DNA of 15,847 nucleotides from Candidatus Merdimorpha stercoravium (GCA_018715295.1 DVLY01000043.1:1-15847), one strand, 5' to 3'. Shown: positions 1-8,666, counted from the stretch's first letter. Numbers and translations are program-made. The notes: generated by a model from the letters alone, not told the origin.

Positions 1-838
1 TGCGGACGTTTTCATAAGCCGGGAAATACAGGTCGGACGTGATCCCCACCTGGACGATACGCCCGGCAAAAGGCCGGATGGCCTGCTCGAAGGAGCCGCG
101 CCCCCGGGAAATGTCCACCGTGGTGATCATGTGCATCATAAAACGGTAGGCGTCCGGCGAGAAACGCCCCTGGAGCTTCTTTCCGTGGTGTTCCAGCCAG
201 GACTGTATGTTGCGCACGCCCAATTCCGGGTTCATCGTGCGGGAAAACTTGGCATCGATCGACTGGGGCGAACGGAAAAACAACATGGTCATCATCCGGG
301 CATCGTGCATGCCGAAGTCCCCGCGCGCCAAAAGTTGAAGCTGGATCACCGAGAGGGCCGTTACCCAATCGGTCGCCTTCCAGTCTCCGGCCACGATCAC
401 GGCTTGCCCGGCGCACTCCGGATACTCGGCGATGGTCTCCCACACCAGACAGCCGCCCAGCGACCCGCCGATCAAGGTGTGGAAATGCTCCACCCCCAAA
501 CGGCGCGAGGCCTCGACGAACATCCGGGCTATGTCGCGCGCGTTGATCCGCACATAGCGGTCGCCCCAAAGAAAGCCGTCATAGCCGTTGCCGGGAATGT
601 TGAAACACAGGATCGAATACCGGTCCGTATCGACCGTCCCGCCCGGGTAGATCAACCCGCGCCACCAGCCGTGCGGATCGCCGCAGACATTGGAATTGCC
701 GGTAAGGGCGTGGAAGACCAGCACCACCGGAGCGCCGCTGTCGAGCGGGCGGCCGAAAACCTCGTACGACAAGTCCAGCGCGGGAATCTTTTCCCCCGAC
801 TCGCACGTAAAGTCCGTTATCTTGACCCGTTCCAACAT
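1..838 (-). CDS. metX: Homoserine O-acetyltransferase-like alpha/beta hydrolase (partial, C-terminus off the left edge)
   Basis: This is a cytoplasmic alpha/beta-hydrolase of the MetX type. MetX enzymes move an acetyl group from acetyl-CoA to homoserine in methionine synthesis. The frame opens at ATG 836-838 and runs to the window edge, giving 279 complete codons. The nucleophile elbow GGSLGG puts the catalytic serine at residue 126. The Asp in the ITSDLYFP segment (D269) fits the second triad residue, and the catalytic His would lie outside the window. The segments FHALTGNSNV (42-51) and MNPELG are family-like. The region after strand 3 reads FNIPGNGYDG, where classical MetX has a Gly/Cys-rich LGGC-type motif, so the acyl acceptor is not certain. 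An exact TAnnTTTG element lies 22 bases upstream, suggesting its own promoter although it follows another minus-strand gene. It could also be a serine acetyltransferase-like or plain hydrolase member of the family. Confidence 0.82.
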   Translation of the reverse strand, partial: MLERVKITDFTCESGEKIPALDLSYEVFGRPLDSGAPVVLVFHALTGNSNVCGDPHGWWRGLIYPGGTVDTDRYSILCFNIPGNGYDGFLWGDRYVRINARDIARMFVEASRRLGVEHFHTLIGGSLGGCLVWETIAEYPECAGQAVIVAGDWKATDWVTALSVIQLQLLARGDFGMHDARMMTMLFFRSPQSIDAKFSRTMNPELGVRNIQSWLEHHGKKLQGRFSPDAYRFMMHMITTVDISRGRGSFEQAIRPFAGRIVQVGITSDLYFPAYENVR

Positions 839-859
839 CTGTTTCGAGAATACTGAGTG

Positions 860-867
860 CAAAAGTA
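860..867 (-). promoter_or_regulatory. Bacteroidetes -7 promoter element for the metX-like gene
   Basis: On the minus strand the octamer reads TACTTTTG, an exact match to the Bacteroidetes -7 consensus TAnnTTTG, and it is followed by the common GCAC. It sits 22 bases before the ATG at 838. No convincing -33 TTTG was found at the expected distance. Confidence 0.55.
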
Positions 868-927
868 ATAAAAAAACCGCTTCCCGCCGGTCGATTCCTC
901 CGGTATTTTATCCCTCCTGTTGCGACC

Positions 928-1260
928 TTACAAGCAATCGGCGAAATATTTTACCAAAGCCTCTTTCAGCAGTTCCCCATTTTCGGCCTGCGAAGCCTCG
1001 AGGGGGCGCACCGATTCGTACTGCGGATACCCCTGCGCATCGCGCCCCGTCATCCGGTAATACCCGTAGGGTTCGAGCACGGCGCACGCTCCGATGTGCA
1101 TCAGCGCCGTTTTGTCCTCGCGGGAAAGCGGCGCGGCCGGACGGCCGAAAATCTGCAGGCCGGCCACGAACAACAGCGCCGGAATGTCCACCGGGGTATC
1201 CGGGGAAAAATACTCCGTCAGACGGAGGGCGATGGCATGCAGTTTTTCGTCGGTATTCAT
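928..1260 (-). CDS. Hypothetical protein, 110 aa
   Basis: I do not recognise this family. The protein is 110 residues, soluble, with no signal peptide or membrane segment. Its N-terminal half is probably helical (MNTDEKLHAIALRLTEYF), followed by a hydrophobic stretch PALLFVAGLQIFG and a central HIGACAVLEPYGYYR segment. The C-terminal end is acidic and helix-prone (ENGELLKEALVKYFADCL). It is taken as real because its codon use resembles that of neighbouring genes, its composition is plausible for a globular protein, and an exact TATCTTTG promoter element faces it about 98 bases upstream. It ends 90 bases before the metX-like gene on the same strand and is divergent from the DPP-IV gene. A longer frame overlapping it in another phase is low-complexity and Arg/Gly/Pro-rich, as expected of a shadow. 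Confidence 0.65.
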   Translation of the reverse strand: MNTDEKLHAIALRLTEYFSPDTPVDIPALLFVAGLQIFGRPAAPLSREDKTALMHIGACAVLEPYGYYRMTGRDAQGYPQYESVRPLEASQAENGELLKEALVKYFADCL

Positions 1261-1357
1261 GGCTTTGGCGGTACTTCGACTGGGCGTTTCTCCCCACAGA
1301 GGCTTCCCAAGGAAAGCCCTGCCCGGGAAAACAGCTGGGAGAACCGGATTTGCGCGT

Positions 1358-1365
1358 CAAAGATA
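1358..1365 (-). promoter_or_regulatory. Bacteroidetes -7 element for the 110-aa hypothetical gene
   Basis: The minus strand reads TATCTTTG, an exact TAnnTTTG match. It implies a 5' leader of about 90 bases before the ATG at 1260. It lies 34 bases from the plus-strand element at 1399, so this gap carries divergent promoters. No clear -33 element. Confidence 0.5.
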
Positions 1366-1398
1366 CGGCGTCTTTACGATTTATTGCCCGTTTTTGCC

Positions 1399-1406
1399 TA
1401 ATTTCG
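1399..1406 (+). promoter_or_regulatory. Probable -7 element for the DPP-IV-led operon
   Basis: The plus strand reads TAATTTCG, seven of eight positions of the fixed-plus-free TAnnTTTG pattern. Transcription would begin at about 1410-1413. This favours translation from ATG 1429 rather than the ATG at 1411, which would then lie at the very 5' end of the message. Confidence 0.4.
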
Positions 1407-1428
1407 CATCATGCAAAATTTTGACCTT

Positions 1429-3606
1429 ATGAGAACTCTCCTTGCAGGATTCCTTTGCATCTTTTCCGCTTTCGGCGCCCAGGCAGCGGATTCCCTGGCC
1501 TTCGAAGACATTTTCCGGGGGGTGTACACCGCCCGGGGCATCGACGCACTGCGTTCGACGTCCGACGGACAGCACTACACCTTGCTCGAACGGCCGGGCG
1601 GCCGGACACAAATCGTCCTGTACAACTACCGCGACGGGCAGAGCGTCGACACGCTGTTCTCCGACCGGGGATATCCCGAACTTGAAGGCAAGTCCATCTT
1701 TACCTACACCTTGAGCCCGGACGAGCGCAAGATCCTCCTGGGGACCGATCGCCGCGATGTCTTCCGCCGCTCCTACACGGGGCTTTACTTCCTTTACGAT
1801 ACGGCCACCGGCACACTCGAACCCGTATCGGACCAGCGCATCCAGCAGCCCACCTTCTCGCCCGACGGTTCCAAGATCGCCTACGCAAAAGACAACGATC
1901 TGTACTACAAGGACCTCTCCGACGGCTCCACGCGACGCGTTACCCACGACGGACACCCCGGCCGCATCATCAACGGCACGGCCGACTGGGTGTACGAAGA
2001 GGAATTCGCCATCGTACGGCTTTTCGACTGGAGCCCTTCCAGCGACCGCCTGGCCTACGTGCGTTTCGACGAAACCGAAGTGCCCCTCTACGGCATGGAC
2101 CTGTACGGAAACAGCCTCTACCCGCAGCGCCAGACCTTCAAATACCCCAAGGCCGGGGAACGCAACTCGCTGGTAAGCCTCTGGATCTACGACTTGCCCT
2201 CCGATACGGCCCGGCAGGTGGAGATCCCGCATACGGGCGAATTTTACCTCCCGCGCCTGCGCTGGATCGCCCCCCAGGGAAAAGCCCCGGAACAACTGGT
2301 CTTTTCCGTGATGCCCCGCTTGCAAAACAGCCTGCACGTGTACCGGTGTTCCCCCGAGGGCACGGACCTCGAAACCGTCTACCAGGACCGCTCGGACACG
2401 TACCTCAACCTGGACGATTCGGCCGTATTCCTGGAGGATGGCTCGGTGGTCTTCGTGAGCGAACGCGACGGCTACGCCCATCTGTACCGCAAAGACCGCA
2501 AGGGACATCTGCAAGCCCTCACGCAGGGTCAGTGGCAGATCACGGCTTTCTACGGCGTGGACCCCAAGACGTCCACCGCCTACTTTCAGAGCACTTCCCA
2601 GGGCCCTGAAAACCGCGACATCTGCGCCGTAAACCTGCGCAACGGCCGCATCCGCCGCCTTTCTTCGGGCACAGGCACGCACTCGGCCTCTTTCTCGCAA
2701 GGGTTTGCCTACTACATCGACGCCTTCAGCAATACCACCACCCCGCCGCTCTACACCCTGAACGACCCCCGGGACGGCCACGTGATAAAAGTCCTGGAGG
2801 ACAACGCCGACCTGAAGGCCCGCATCGACTCCCTCCACCTGCCCGAGAAACGCTTCGGCTACCTCGAAACGGAGGACAGCCTGCGCCTGGCCCTGTGGAC
2901 GATGCTGCCTGCCGACTTCGACAGCACCCGGAGCTATCCCCTGCTCATGTACGTCTATGGCGGACCGGGCAGCCAGCAGGTGCTCAACACCTGGCCCACG
3001 TCGCAGGACCTGTGGTTCGCCTACCTGACGCAAAAGGGCTACGCCATCGCTTGTGTCGACGGGCGCGGAACGGGCGGACGAGGTGCCGACTTCGAGAAGA
3101 CCATCTACAAACGCATGGGCGAAATAGAGCTGCACGACCAGATAAAAGCGGCACAGGCCCTCGCCCGGCTGCCCTACATCGACAAGGCCCGCATCGGGAT
3201 CTTCGGCTGGAGCTTCGGCGGGTACATGGCCTGCCTGGCGGCCACCCGGGGAGGCGATACCTGGCGCGCAGCCGTGGCGGTCGCTCCGGTTACTTCGTGG
3301 CGTTTTTACGATACCATCTACACCGAACGCTACCTGTCCACCCCGCAGGAAAATCCCCAGGGGTACGACCTGAACTCCCCCCTCACCTATGCCGACGACC
3401 TGTCCAGCCGCTTGCTGCTGGTACACGGCACGGCGGACGACAACGTGCATTTCCAAAACTCGATGCAGTTCTCGGGCCTGCTGGTAAGTGCCGGGAAACC
3501 GTTCGAGCAGATGGTGTATGCGGACAAAAACCACAGCATCTACGGCGGAGCGACCCGTCTGCATCTTTTCTCCAAGATCACGAACTTTTTGCTGACCAAT
3601 CTGTAA
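1429..3606 (+). CDS. Secreted dipeptidyl peptidase IV (S9B prolyl oligopeptidase family)
   Basis: This is a periplasmic or surface serine exopeptidase expected to release X-Pro or X-Ala dipeptides from peptide N-termini. Counting from ATG 1429 it has 725 residues, the usual DPP-IV length. A classical signal peptide (MRTLLAGFLCIFSAFGAQA) is cut near residue 19. The N-terminal beta-propeller carries the DWVYEEEF motif with the N-terminus-binding glutamates (E190-E192). The C-terminal alpha/beta-hydrolase domain has GWSFGGYMA with Ser595, HGTADDNVHF with Asp670 and DKNHS with His702, a complete triad. An in-frame ATG at 1411 would add six residues and bury the n-region, so 1429 is preferred on signal-peptide and promoter grounds. 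It is first in a cluster with yfhO, a glycosyltransferase and a GH18 gene. Prolyl tripeptidyl peptidase is a close alternative specificity. Confidence 0.93.
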   Translation: MRTLLAGFLCIFSAFGAQAADSLAFEDIFRGVYTARGIDALRSTSDGQHYTLLERPGGRTQIVLYNYRDGQSVDTLFSDRGYPELEGKSIFTYTLSPDERKILLGTDRRDVFRRSYTGLYFLYDTATGTLEPVSDQRIQQPTFSPDGSKIAYAKDNDLYYKDLSDGSTRRVTHDGHPGRIINGTADWVYEEEFAIVRLFDWSPSSDRLAYVRFDETEVPLYGMDLYGNSLYPQRQTFKYPKAGERNSLVSLWIYDLPSDTARQVEIPHTGEFYLPRLRWIAPQGKAPEQLVFSVMPRLQNSLHVYRCSPEGTDLETVYQDRSDTYLNLDDSAVFLEDGSVVFVSERDGYAHLYRKDRKGHLQALTQGQWQITAFYGVDPKTSTAYFQSTSQGPENRDICAVNLRNGRIRRLSSGTGTHSASFSQGFAYYIDAFSNTTTPPLYTLNDPRDGHVIKVLEDNADLKARIDSLHLPEKRFGYLETEDSLRLALWTMLPADFDSTRSYPLLMYVYGGPGSQQVLNTWPTSQDLWFAYLTQKGYAIACVDGRGTGGRGADFEKTIYKRMGEIELHDQIKAAQALARLPYIDKARIGIFGWSFGGYMACLAATRGGDTWRAAVAVAPVTSWRFYDTIYTERYLSTPQENPQGYDLNSPLTYADDLSSRLLLVHGTADDNVHFQNSMQFSGLLVSAGKPFEQMVYADKNHSIYGGATRLHLFSKITNFLLTNL

Positions 3607-3625
3607 ACCATTTCCCTTTCCCGTC

Positions 3626-6103
3626 ATGGAAAACCTTCTACCCCGTCAAAAACCCCTCAAAAAGTATCTGCCCATCCTGGGCTGCATCGTGCTCTTCGCG
3701 CTGCTGTCCCTGGCGTACTTCAACCCGGTTCTCTCCGGGAAAGTCCTGGTACAGGGCGACATCCAGCAGTTTGCCGGCAGCGCGCAGGAGATCCTCCAGT
3801 ACCGCGCCGAGCACCACGGACAAGACCCCTACTGGACCAACAGCATGTTCAGCGGGATGCCCGATTACCAGATAACGACCGACTTCCACTACAACCTGAT
3901 CAAATACCTCGACAGCGCGCTGCGGTTTCTCCCGCGCCCGGCGGACTACATGTTCCTCTACCTGCTGAGCTTTTTCGTGCTGATGCTCGTCTTGCGCGCC
4001 GGATGGAAAAAAGCCCTGCTCGGAGCCCTGATGTTCGGACTAACCTCCTACCTGTTCATCATCCTGGAGGCCGGGCACAACTCCAAGGCGCACGCCATCG
4101 CCTACCTGCCGCTCGTAGTGGCGGGCATCCTGCTGACCTACCGGGGAAAATACCTCTGGGGCGGAGTGCTCACCGCCTTTGCCATGGGGCTGGAGGTCTA
4201 TGCCAACCATCCGCAGATGACCTATTACATGGGATTGGCCCTGGCGCTTTACGCCCTGATCTACCTGGTGGTCTGCCTGCGCAAACGGCAGCTGCTCCAC
4301 TTCTGGAAGGCTTCCGGGGTGATCGTAGTGGCCGTCCTGCTGGGTATCGGCCTGAATGCCGGGCGGCTGTGGAGCACCTGGTCGTACCAGAAGCACACCA
4401 TCCGCGGAGGCAGCGAACTCACCCAGGCCTCCGGCGAGCAGCAGAAAGGACTGGACAAAGACTACCTGCTGATGTGGAGCTACGGGGTCGGCGAGACCTT
4501 CAACCTGATGATCCCCAACCTCTACGGAGGCTCTTCCCACACCGACCTGGGTCGCGACAGCCGTTTCCACCAGGAGATCGTCCGTCTGACCGGCGACCCT
4601 TCCCAGGCCGACCGGATGGCTGCCCAGGCCCCGGCCTACTGGGGCGACCAACCCTTTACTTCCGGGCCGGCCTACGTGGGCGCGGTGGTGGTATTCCTGT
4701 TCCTGCTGGGGTGCATCATCGTCCGGGGGCCGATGAAGTGGTGGCTCATCGCGGCCACCCTGATCAGTTTCCTGATGGCCTGGGGAAGCAACGCGATGTG
4801 GTTTTCCGACTGGATGATCGACCACTTCCCCCTGTACAACAAATTCCGCACGCCCTCCTCGGCCCTGATCGTCTCCTCGATCACGATGCCCATCCTGGCG
4901 GTATTGGCCGTACGGGAATGGCTCTCGGCCTCGCCGAGCGAACTGCCTCCGCTGCGCCGCAAACGCGCCTGGTACGCCACCCTGGGAACGACCGTAGGCC
5001 TCTGCGTCCTGCTCATCCTGCTGTCCAATGCATTCTTTTCGTTCACTTCGCCCTCCGACAGCCAGACCTTCGGACAGTACCCCAACCTGCTGGCCGCCCT
5101 GCGCGACGACCGGCATAGCCTGCTCACGGGCGATGCGTTCCGCAGCGCCGTACTCATCGCGCTGGCCGGAGGCGCGCTGTGGCTCGCCTACCAGAAAAAG
5201 ATCGACGCCAACAAGACCGTAGCGATCCTCTCCCTGCTGGTGCTCATCGACCTGTGGTTCGTGGACAAACGCTACCTGAACAACGACAACTTCTCCAACC
5301 GCTTTGCCATGGAGGACCCCTTCGCCGGGTCGGCCGCTCATCTGGCTTCCCAGCAACTGGCGGGCGACACCTCCTACTTCCGGGTGATCAACCTCACGGT
5401 CAGCCCCATGCAGGACGCCTCGACCTCGTACTATTTCCATTCGGTCGGCGGATACCACGCTGCCAAACTGCAACGCTACCAGGAGCTTTGGGACCGTCAA
5501 ATCGCCCGCGGCAACTTCACCATCCTCAATATGCTCAACACCAAGTACTTTATCGGTTTGAGCGAAGACAAACGCTCGGTAGCCATTCAGGAAAACTCGC
5601 TGGCCCTGGGTCCGGCCTGGGTGGTGGACAGCCTCATATGGGTGCCGAACGCCGATGCGGAGATCGCCGCCCTCGACTCGCTCGACTTGCCCCGGGTAGC
5701 GGTAGCCGACGAGAAATTCGCTGCCGCGGCCGCATTCACCCCCTTTGTCCGGGACTCGACCCACCGGTATGAAGTCCGCCTGGTGTCCTACCAACCCAAC
5801 CACCTGGTGTACCGCACCGACCTGGCCACCCCGGCACCGGTCATTTTCTCCGAGATCTACTATCCGGACGGCTGGAATGCCTACATCGACGGACAACCGG
5901 CCAAATACTTCCGCGCCAACTACGTGCTGCGGGCCATGATCGCCCCGCAGGGAGAACATACGGTCGAATTCCGTTTCGAACCCCGGGAAGTCATCAAGGG
6001 CGACCGCATCAGCCTGGTATGCAGTCTCCTGCTCCTGGGCGGAACGGCCGGTGCTTGCTGGTACACCCGCCGCAGAAACCGCTCGCAGACCGAGAAACGA
6101 TAG
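3626..6103 (+). CDS. yfhO: YfhO-family polytopic membrane protein (GT-C-like)
   Basis: This is an 825-residue integral membrane protein of the YfhO family. Members are GT-C-like and are linked to lipid-carrier-dependent sugar transfer onto envelope polymers in Firmicutes; the Bacteroidetes substrate is unknown. TM1 covers about residues 14-37. The first extracytoplasmic loop has an acidic GDIQQF (Asp45), where GT-C enzymes usually keep a catalytic Asp, followed by DPYWTNSMFSGMPDYQ (68-82), a strong family signature. Many hydrophobic helices follow to about residue 560. A soluble domain then ends in FSEIYYPDGWNAYIDGQP, typical of the YfhO C-terminus, and a last TM lies near residue 800. It starts 19 bases after the DPP-IV stop, and the next gene starts 7 bases after its stop, so co-transcription is likely. 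Family membership is firm; the reaction is inferred. Confidence 0.9.
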   Translation: MENLLPRQKPLKKYLPILGCIVLFALLSLAYFNPVLSGKVLVQGDIQQFAGSAQEILQYRAEHHGQDPYWTNSMFSGMPDYQITTDFHYNLIKYLDSALRFLPRPADYMFLYLLSFFVLMLVLRAGWKKALLGALMFGLTSYLFIILEAGHNSKAHAIAYLPLVVAGILLTYRGKYLWGGVLTAFAMGLEVYANHPQMTYYMGLALALYALIYLVVCLRKRQLLHFWKASGVIVVAVLLGIGLNAGRLWSTWSYQKHTIRGGSELTQASGEQQKGLDKDYLLMWSYGVGETFNLMIPNLYGGSSHTDLGRDSRFHQEIVRLTGDPSQADRMAAQAPAYWGDQPFTSGPAYVGAVVVFLFLLGCIIVRGPMKWWLIAATLISFLMAWGSNAMWFSDWMIDHFPLYNKFRTPSSALIVSSITMPILAVLAVREWLSASPSELPPLRRKRAWYATLGTTVGLCVLLILLSNAFFSFTSPSDSQTFGQYPNLLAALRDDRHSLLTGDAFRSAVLIALAGGALWLAYQKKIDANKTVAILSLLVLIDLWFVDKRYLNNDNFSNRFAMEDPFAGSAAHLASQQLAGDTSYFRVINLTVSPMQDASTSYYFHSVGGYHAAKLQRYQELWDRQIARGNFTILNMLNTKYFIGLSEDKRSVAIQENSLALGPAWVVDSLIWVPNADAEIAALDSLDLPRVAVADEKFAAAAAFTPFVRDSTHRYEVRLVSYQPNHLVYRTDLATPAPVIFSEIYYPDGWNAYIDGQPAKYFRANYVLRAMIAPQGEHTVEFRFEPREVIKGDRISLVCSLLLLGGTAGACWYTRRRNRSQTEKR

Positions 6104-6110
6104 CCGCACG

Positions 6111-7427
6111 ATGAAGAAAGTCCTGGTGATCAGCTACTATTTTCCCCCGGCCGGAGGACCGGGAGTACAACGCTGGCTCAAGTTCGTCAAATACCTCCGG
6201 GACGAAGGCTACGAACCGGTGCTGTACGTGCCGCAGGGAGCCGCCTATCCCGTTACGGACGAAAGCCTCGCGGCGGAAATCCCTCCGGGGCTGACCATCT
6301 ACCGGGGGCGCATCGTGGAACCTTCCTCGATTTTCTCCTCCGGAAAGAAGATCAGCGCCGGGTTCATCGACGCCTCCAGCGGCAAAAAAGGCTGGAAATC
6401 CCGCCTGATGACCTGGGTACGCGCCAACGTGTTCATCCCCGACGCCCGGATGCTGTGGATACGCCCCTCTGTGCGCCGTTTGAAAAAGATCCTGCGGGAG
6501 GAAGGCATCGACACCCTCATCAGCACCGGGCCTCCGCACTCCACCCACCTGATCGCCCTGGGGCTCAAGCGCGCCGACCCGCACCTGCAGTGGATCGCCG
6601 ACTTCCGCGACCCCTGGACCAAGATCGACTACTTCCACCACCTGCCGCTCACCCGCTGGGCACGCCGGCGGCATTTCCGCCTGGAGAGCGAAGTCCTCGC
6701 TCGAGCCGACCAGGTGATCGTCGTTACCCCCTCGATGGCCCGGGACTACCGGCCCCGGGTACGGGGACGGTTGCACGTGATCACCAACGGATACGATACG
6801 GAAGACCTCCCGGATTCGCCGCCGCCTTTGGATGAAAAATTCACTCTGTGCCACGTCGGTTCGCTCAATGCCGACCGCAACCCGTACGAGTTGTGGGAAG
6901 TCCTCGCCCGCCTGCGCGCCCAAGACCCCGCCTTCAGGGACGACCTGCGCATCTGTCTGACGGGCAACGTCAGCCCCGCAGTCTTCGAGACGCTGCGGAA
7001 AAACGGCCTGGACGATTGCGTGCAACACATCCCCTACGTCCCTCACGCCCAAGTGGTGCGCAGCCAGCACGCCGCCCGGGTACTGCTGATGCTGATGAAC
7101 CGCACCCCCGACGGTGCGCTGTACATCGCCGGCAAACTCTTCGAATACCTGGCCGCCGCACGCCCCGTCCTGCTGGTGGGTTTCGCCCACAGCGACGCCG
7201 CCGACATCCTGCGGGAATGCCGGGCGGGATACGCCCTCGACTTTTCCGACCGGGAAGGGCTGGAGGAAGCCCTTCGCAACCTCTACCGGCAATACCGCCT
7301 CGGGCAAGACACCGGAAGGGAGACCGACCCCCAGAGCGAGAAATACACCCGAAGGGCGCTGACCGCCCGTCTGGCCCGCGAAGTGCTTGCCTGCCCCCCA
7401 GAGCATCCATCCCCAGAGGAATCCTGA
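6111..7427 (+). CDS. Glycosyltransferase, GT4-like
   Basis: This 438-residue cytoplasmic or membrane-associated glycosyltransferase has a two-domain GT-B layout. The N-terminus MKKVLVISYYFPPAGGPGVQ is the usual opening of this family, with the nucleotide-sugar transferase Rossmann strand and Gly-rich acceptor loop. Mid-protein there is WIADFRDPW, and HVGSLNADRNP starts the second Rossmann domain. GKLFEYLAAARPVL around residues 341-354 holds Glu345 in the nucleotide-sugar-binding region, part of the EX7E-type motif of GT4 enzymes. ATG 6111 was chosen over an upstream in-frame codon at 6051 because the latter overlaps yfhO and adds a non-family extension. The gene follows yfhO by 7 bases, so it may build the glycan or lipid-linked sugar that YfhO uses or transfers. 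Donor and acceptor cannot be told from sequence. Confidence 0.88.
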   Translation: MKKVLVISYYFPPAGGPGVQRWLKFVKYLRDEGYEPVLYVPQGAAYPVTDESLAAEIPPGLTIYRGRIVEPSSIFSSGKKISAGFIDASSGKKGWKSRLMTWVRANVFIPDARMLWIRPSVRRLKKILREEGIDTLISTGPPHSTHLIALGLKRADPHLQWIADFRDPWTKIDYFHHLPLTRWARRRHFRLESEVLARADQVIVVTPSMARDYRPRVRGRLHVITNGYDTEDLPDSPPPLDEKFTLCHVGSLNADRNPYELWEVLARLRAQDPAFRDDLRICLTGNVSPAVFETLRKNGLDDCVQHIPYVPHAQVVRSQHAARVLLMLMNRTPDGALYIAGKLFEYLAAARPVLLVGFAHSDAADILRECRAGYALDFSDREGLEEALRNLYRQYRLGQDTGRETDPQSEKYTRRALTARLAREVLACPPEHPSPEES

Positions 7428-7472
7428 ACTTCCTCCCCCTGAAAAACCGATACGAAAAAACACTACACGACC

Positions 7473-8642
7473 ATGAAACATGCCAACATCATCCTGTGCT
7501 GCCTGTGGGCCGCCGTCTGCATCACCGGCTGCCGTTCGGACGAGAAAAGCGCCGAAACTCCCCGCCCGGCCGTCATTGCCTACGTAGGCGGCTACCGGGG
7601 TCTGGTGGACGTCGGGGCGATCTCTGCGGAAAAGATCACCCACCTCAATTACGCCTTTGTCAACTTGGTGGACGGACGCGCCACCCTGTCCAACGAAGCG
7701 ACCGATACGGTCAACCTGCGTGCCCTCCACCGTCTGAAAGACGACAACCCGCAGCTCAAGATCCTGATCTCCATCGGAGGATGGACCTGGAGCGGCACCT
7801 TTTCCGATGCCGTGCTCACTCCCCAGGGACGGGACCTTCTGGCGAGCAGTGCCGCCCGCATCGTGGAGGACTACGACCTGGACGGAGTGGACATCGACTG
7901 GGAATACCCCGGCTTCGGCGGACTGGAGGGCAATGTCGTCCGGGCGGAGGACAAACAGAACTACACCCGGATGTTCGCCGCCCTGCGCGCCCGACTGGAC
8001 TCGCTCTCGCAGCTGACCGGCAAAGAATACCTGCTGACCACAGCGGTAGGCGGGTTCAAGAAATTCCTCGACTACACCGAGATGGACAAGGCTCAACGCT
8101 ACCTGGACTTTGTCAACCTGATGACCTACGACTATTATCCCGACACGCTCGCTGTCCACCACACCAATCTTTACGCCTCGGACCTCTATCCGGAAGCCAA
8201 CAGCGGCGACATCGCTTTCCGCGCCTTCCGGCAGGCTGGCGTCCCGGCCGAAAAACTGGTAATGGGCATTTCGTTTTCCTCGCGTGCCTTCCGGCTCAAG
8301 GAAGGCTCGAAAACAGGTCCGGGCGATACGGTGGTAGCGCAAACCCGCGGCGGAGGGGGCTTTACCCGCATCAAGGACAGCCTGGAAAACCGCCCGGGCT
8401 ACCTCAAAGGCTGGGACCAGGCGGCACGCGCCCCGTACCTGTTCCACCCGGAAGAGCTCCTGTTCCTCACCTACGACGACGAACGCTCCGTAGGGGAGAA
8501 ATGCCGCTACGTGCTGGAAAACGGGATGGGCGGAGTGATGTTCTGGGAATACTTCTCCGACCCGAAAGAATACTTGCTCGATGCCATTGTCGCGGCGTTC
8601 GACCCGGCCGACTCCACAGCCGTTTCGTCCCCCCGCCTCTAA
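7473..8642 (+). CDS. GH18 chitinase-like lipoprotein
   Basis: This is a 389-residue glycoside hydrolase of family 18, which cleaves beta-1,4 bonds next to GlcNAc in chitin-type polymers or N-glycans by substrate-assisted catalysis. A lipoprotein signal ends in ITGC with the lipidated Cys at residue 20. The mature start CRSDEKS has an acidic run like the Bacteroidetes lipoprotein surface-export signal, so surface display is plausible but inferred. The TIM barrel begins at VIAYVGGY (about residue 35). The catalytic motif DGVDIDWE (137-144) is intact, with Glu144 as acid/base. The family motif MTYDYYPD and the late barrel Trp in GVMFWEY are also present. It is the last gene of the cluster, 45 bases after the glycosyltransferase. 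I cannot separate chitinase from endo-beta-N-acetylglucosaminidase activity. Confidence 0.92.
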   Translation: MKHANIILCCLWAAVCITGCRSDEKSAETPRPAVIAYVGGYRGLVDVGAISAEKITHLNYAFVNLVDGRATLSNEATDTVNLRALHRLKDDNPQLKILISIGGWTWSGTFSDAVLTPQGRDLLASSAARIVEDYDLDGVDIDWEYPGFGGLEGNVVRAEDKQNYTRMFAALRARLDSLSQLTGKEYLLTTAVGGFKKFLDYTEMDKAQRYLDFVNLMTYDYYPDTLAVHHTNLYASDLYPEANSGDIAFRAFRQAGVPAEKLVMGISFSSRAFRLKEGSKTGPGDTVVAQTRGGGGFTRIKDSLENRPGYLKGWDQAARAPYLFHPEELLFLTYDDERSVGEKCRYVLENGMGGVMFWEYFSDPKEYLLDAIVAAFDPADSTAVSSPRL

Positions 8643-8666
8643 AGGAAAAACTCGCGGGTAGAAACT

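Noticed and set aside
131..856. A 241-codon plus-strand frame opposite the metX-like gene
   Set aside because: Its translation shows no family features and the opposite strand encodes a clear nucleophile elbow.
868..900. Possible terminator of the 110-aa gene (ACCG...CGGT followed by seven Ts on the minus strand)
   Set aside because: The stem is only four pairs; the T-run more likely belongs to the AT-rich upstream part of the metX promoter.
1381..3627. A 748-codon open frame on the minus strand opposite the DPP-IV gene
   Set aside because: It is a GC-rich shadow of a well-conserved gene: Val/Gly/Arg-rich, no recognisable domain, and no promoter.
4040..8447. Two very long minus-strand frames (689 and 812 codons) opposite yfhO, the glycosyltransferase and GH18
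   Set aside because: They lie opposite certain genes, their composition is biased as expected of antisense of high-GC codons, and they cross gene boundaries without structure.
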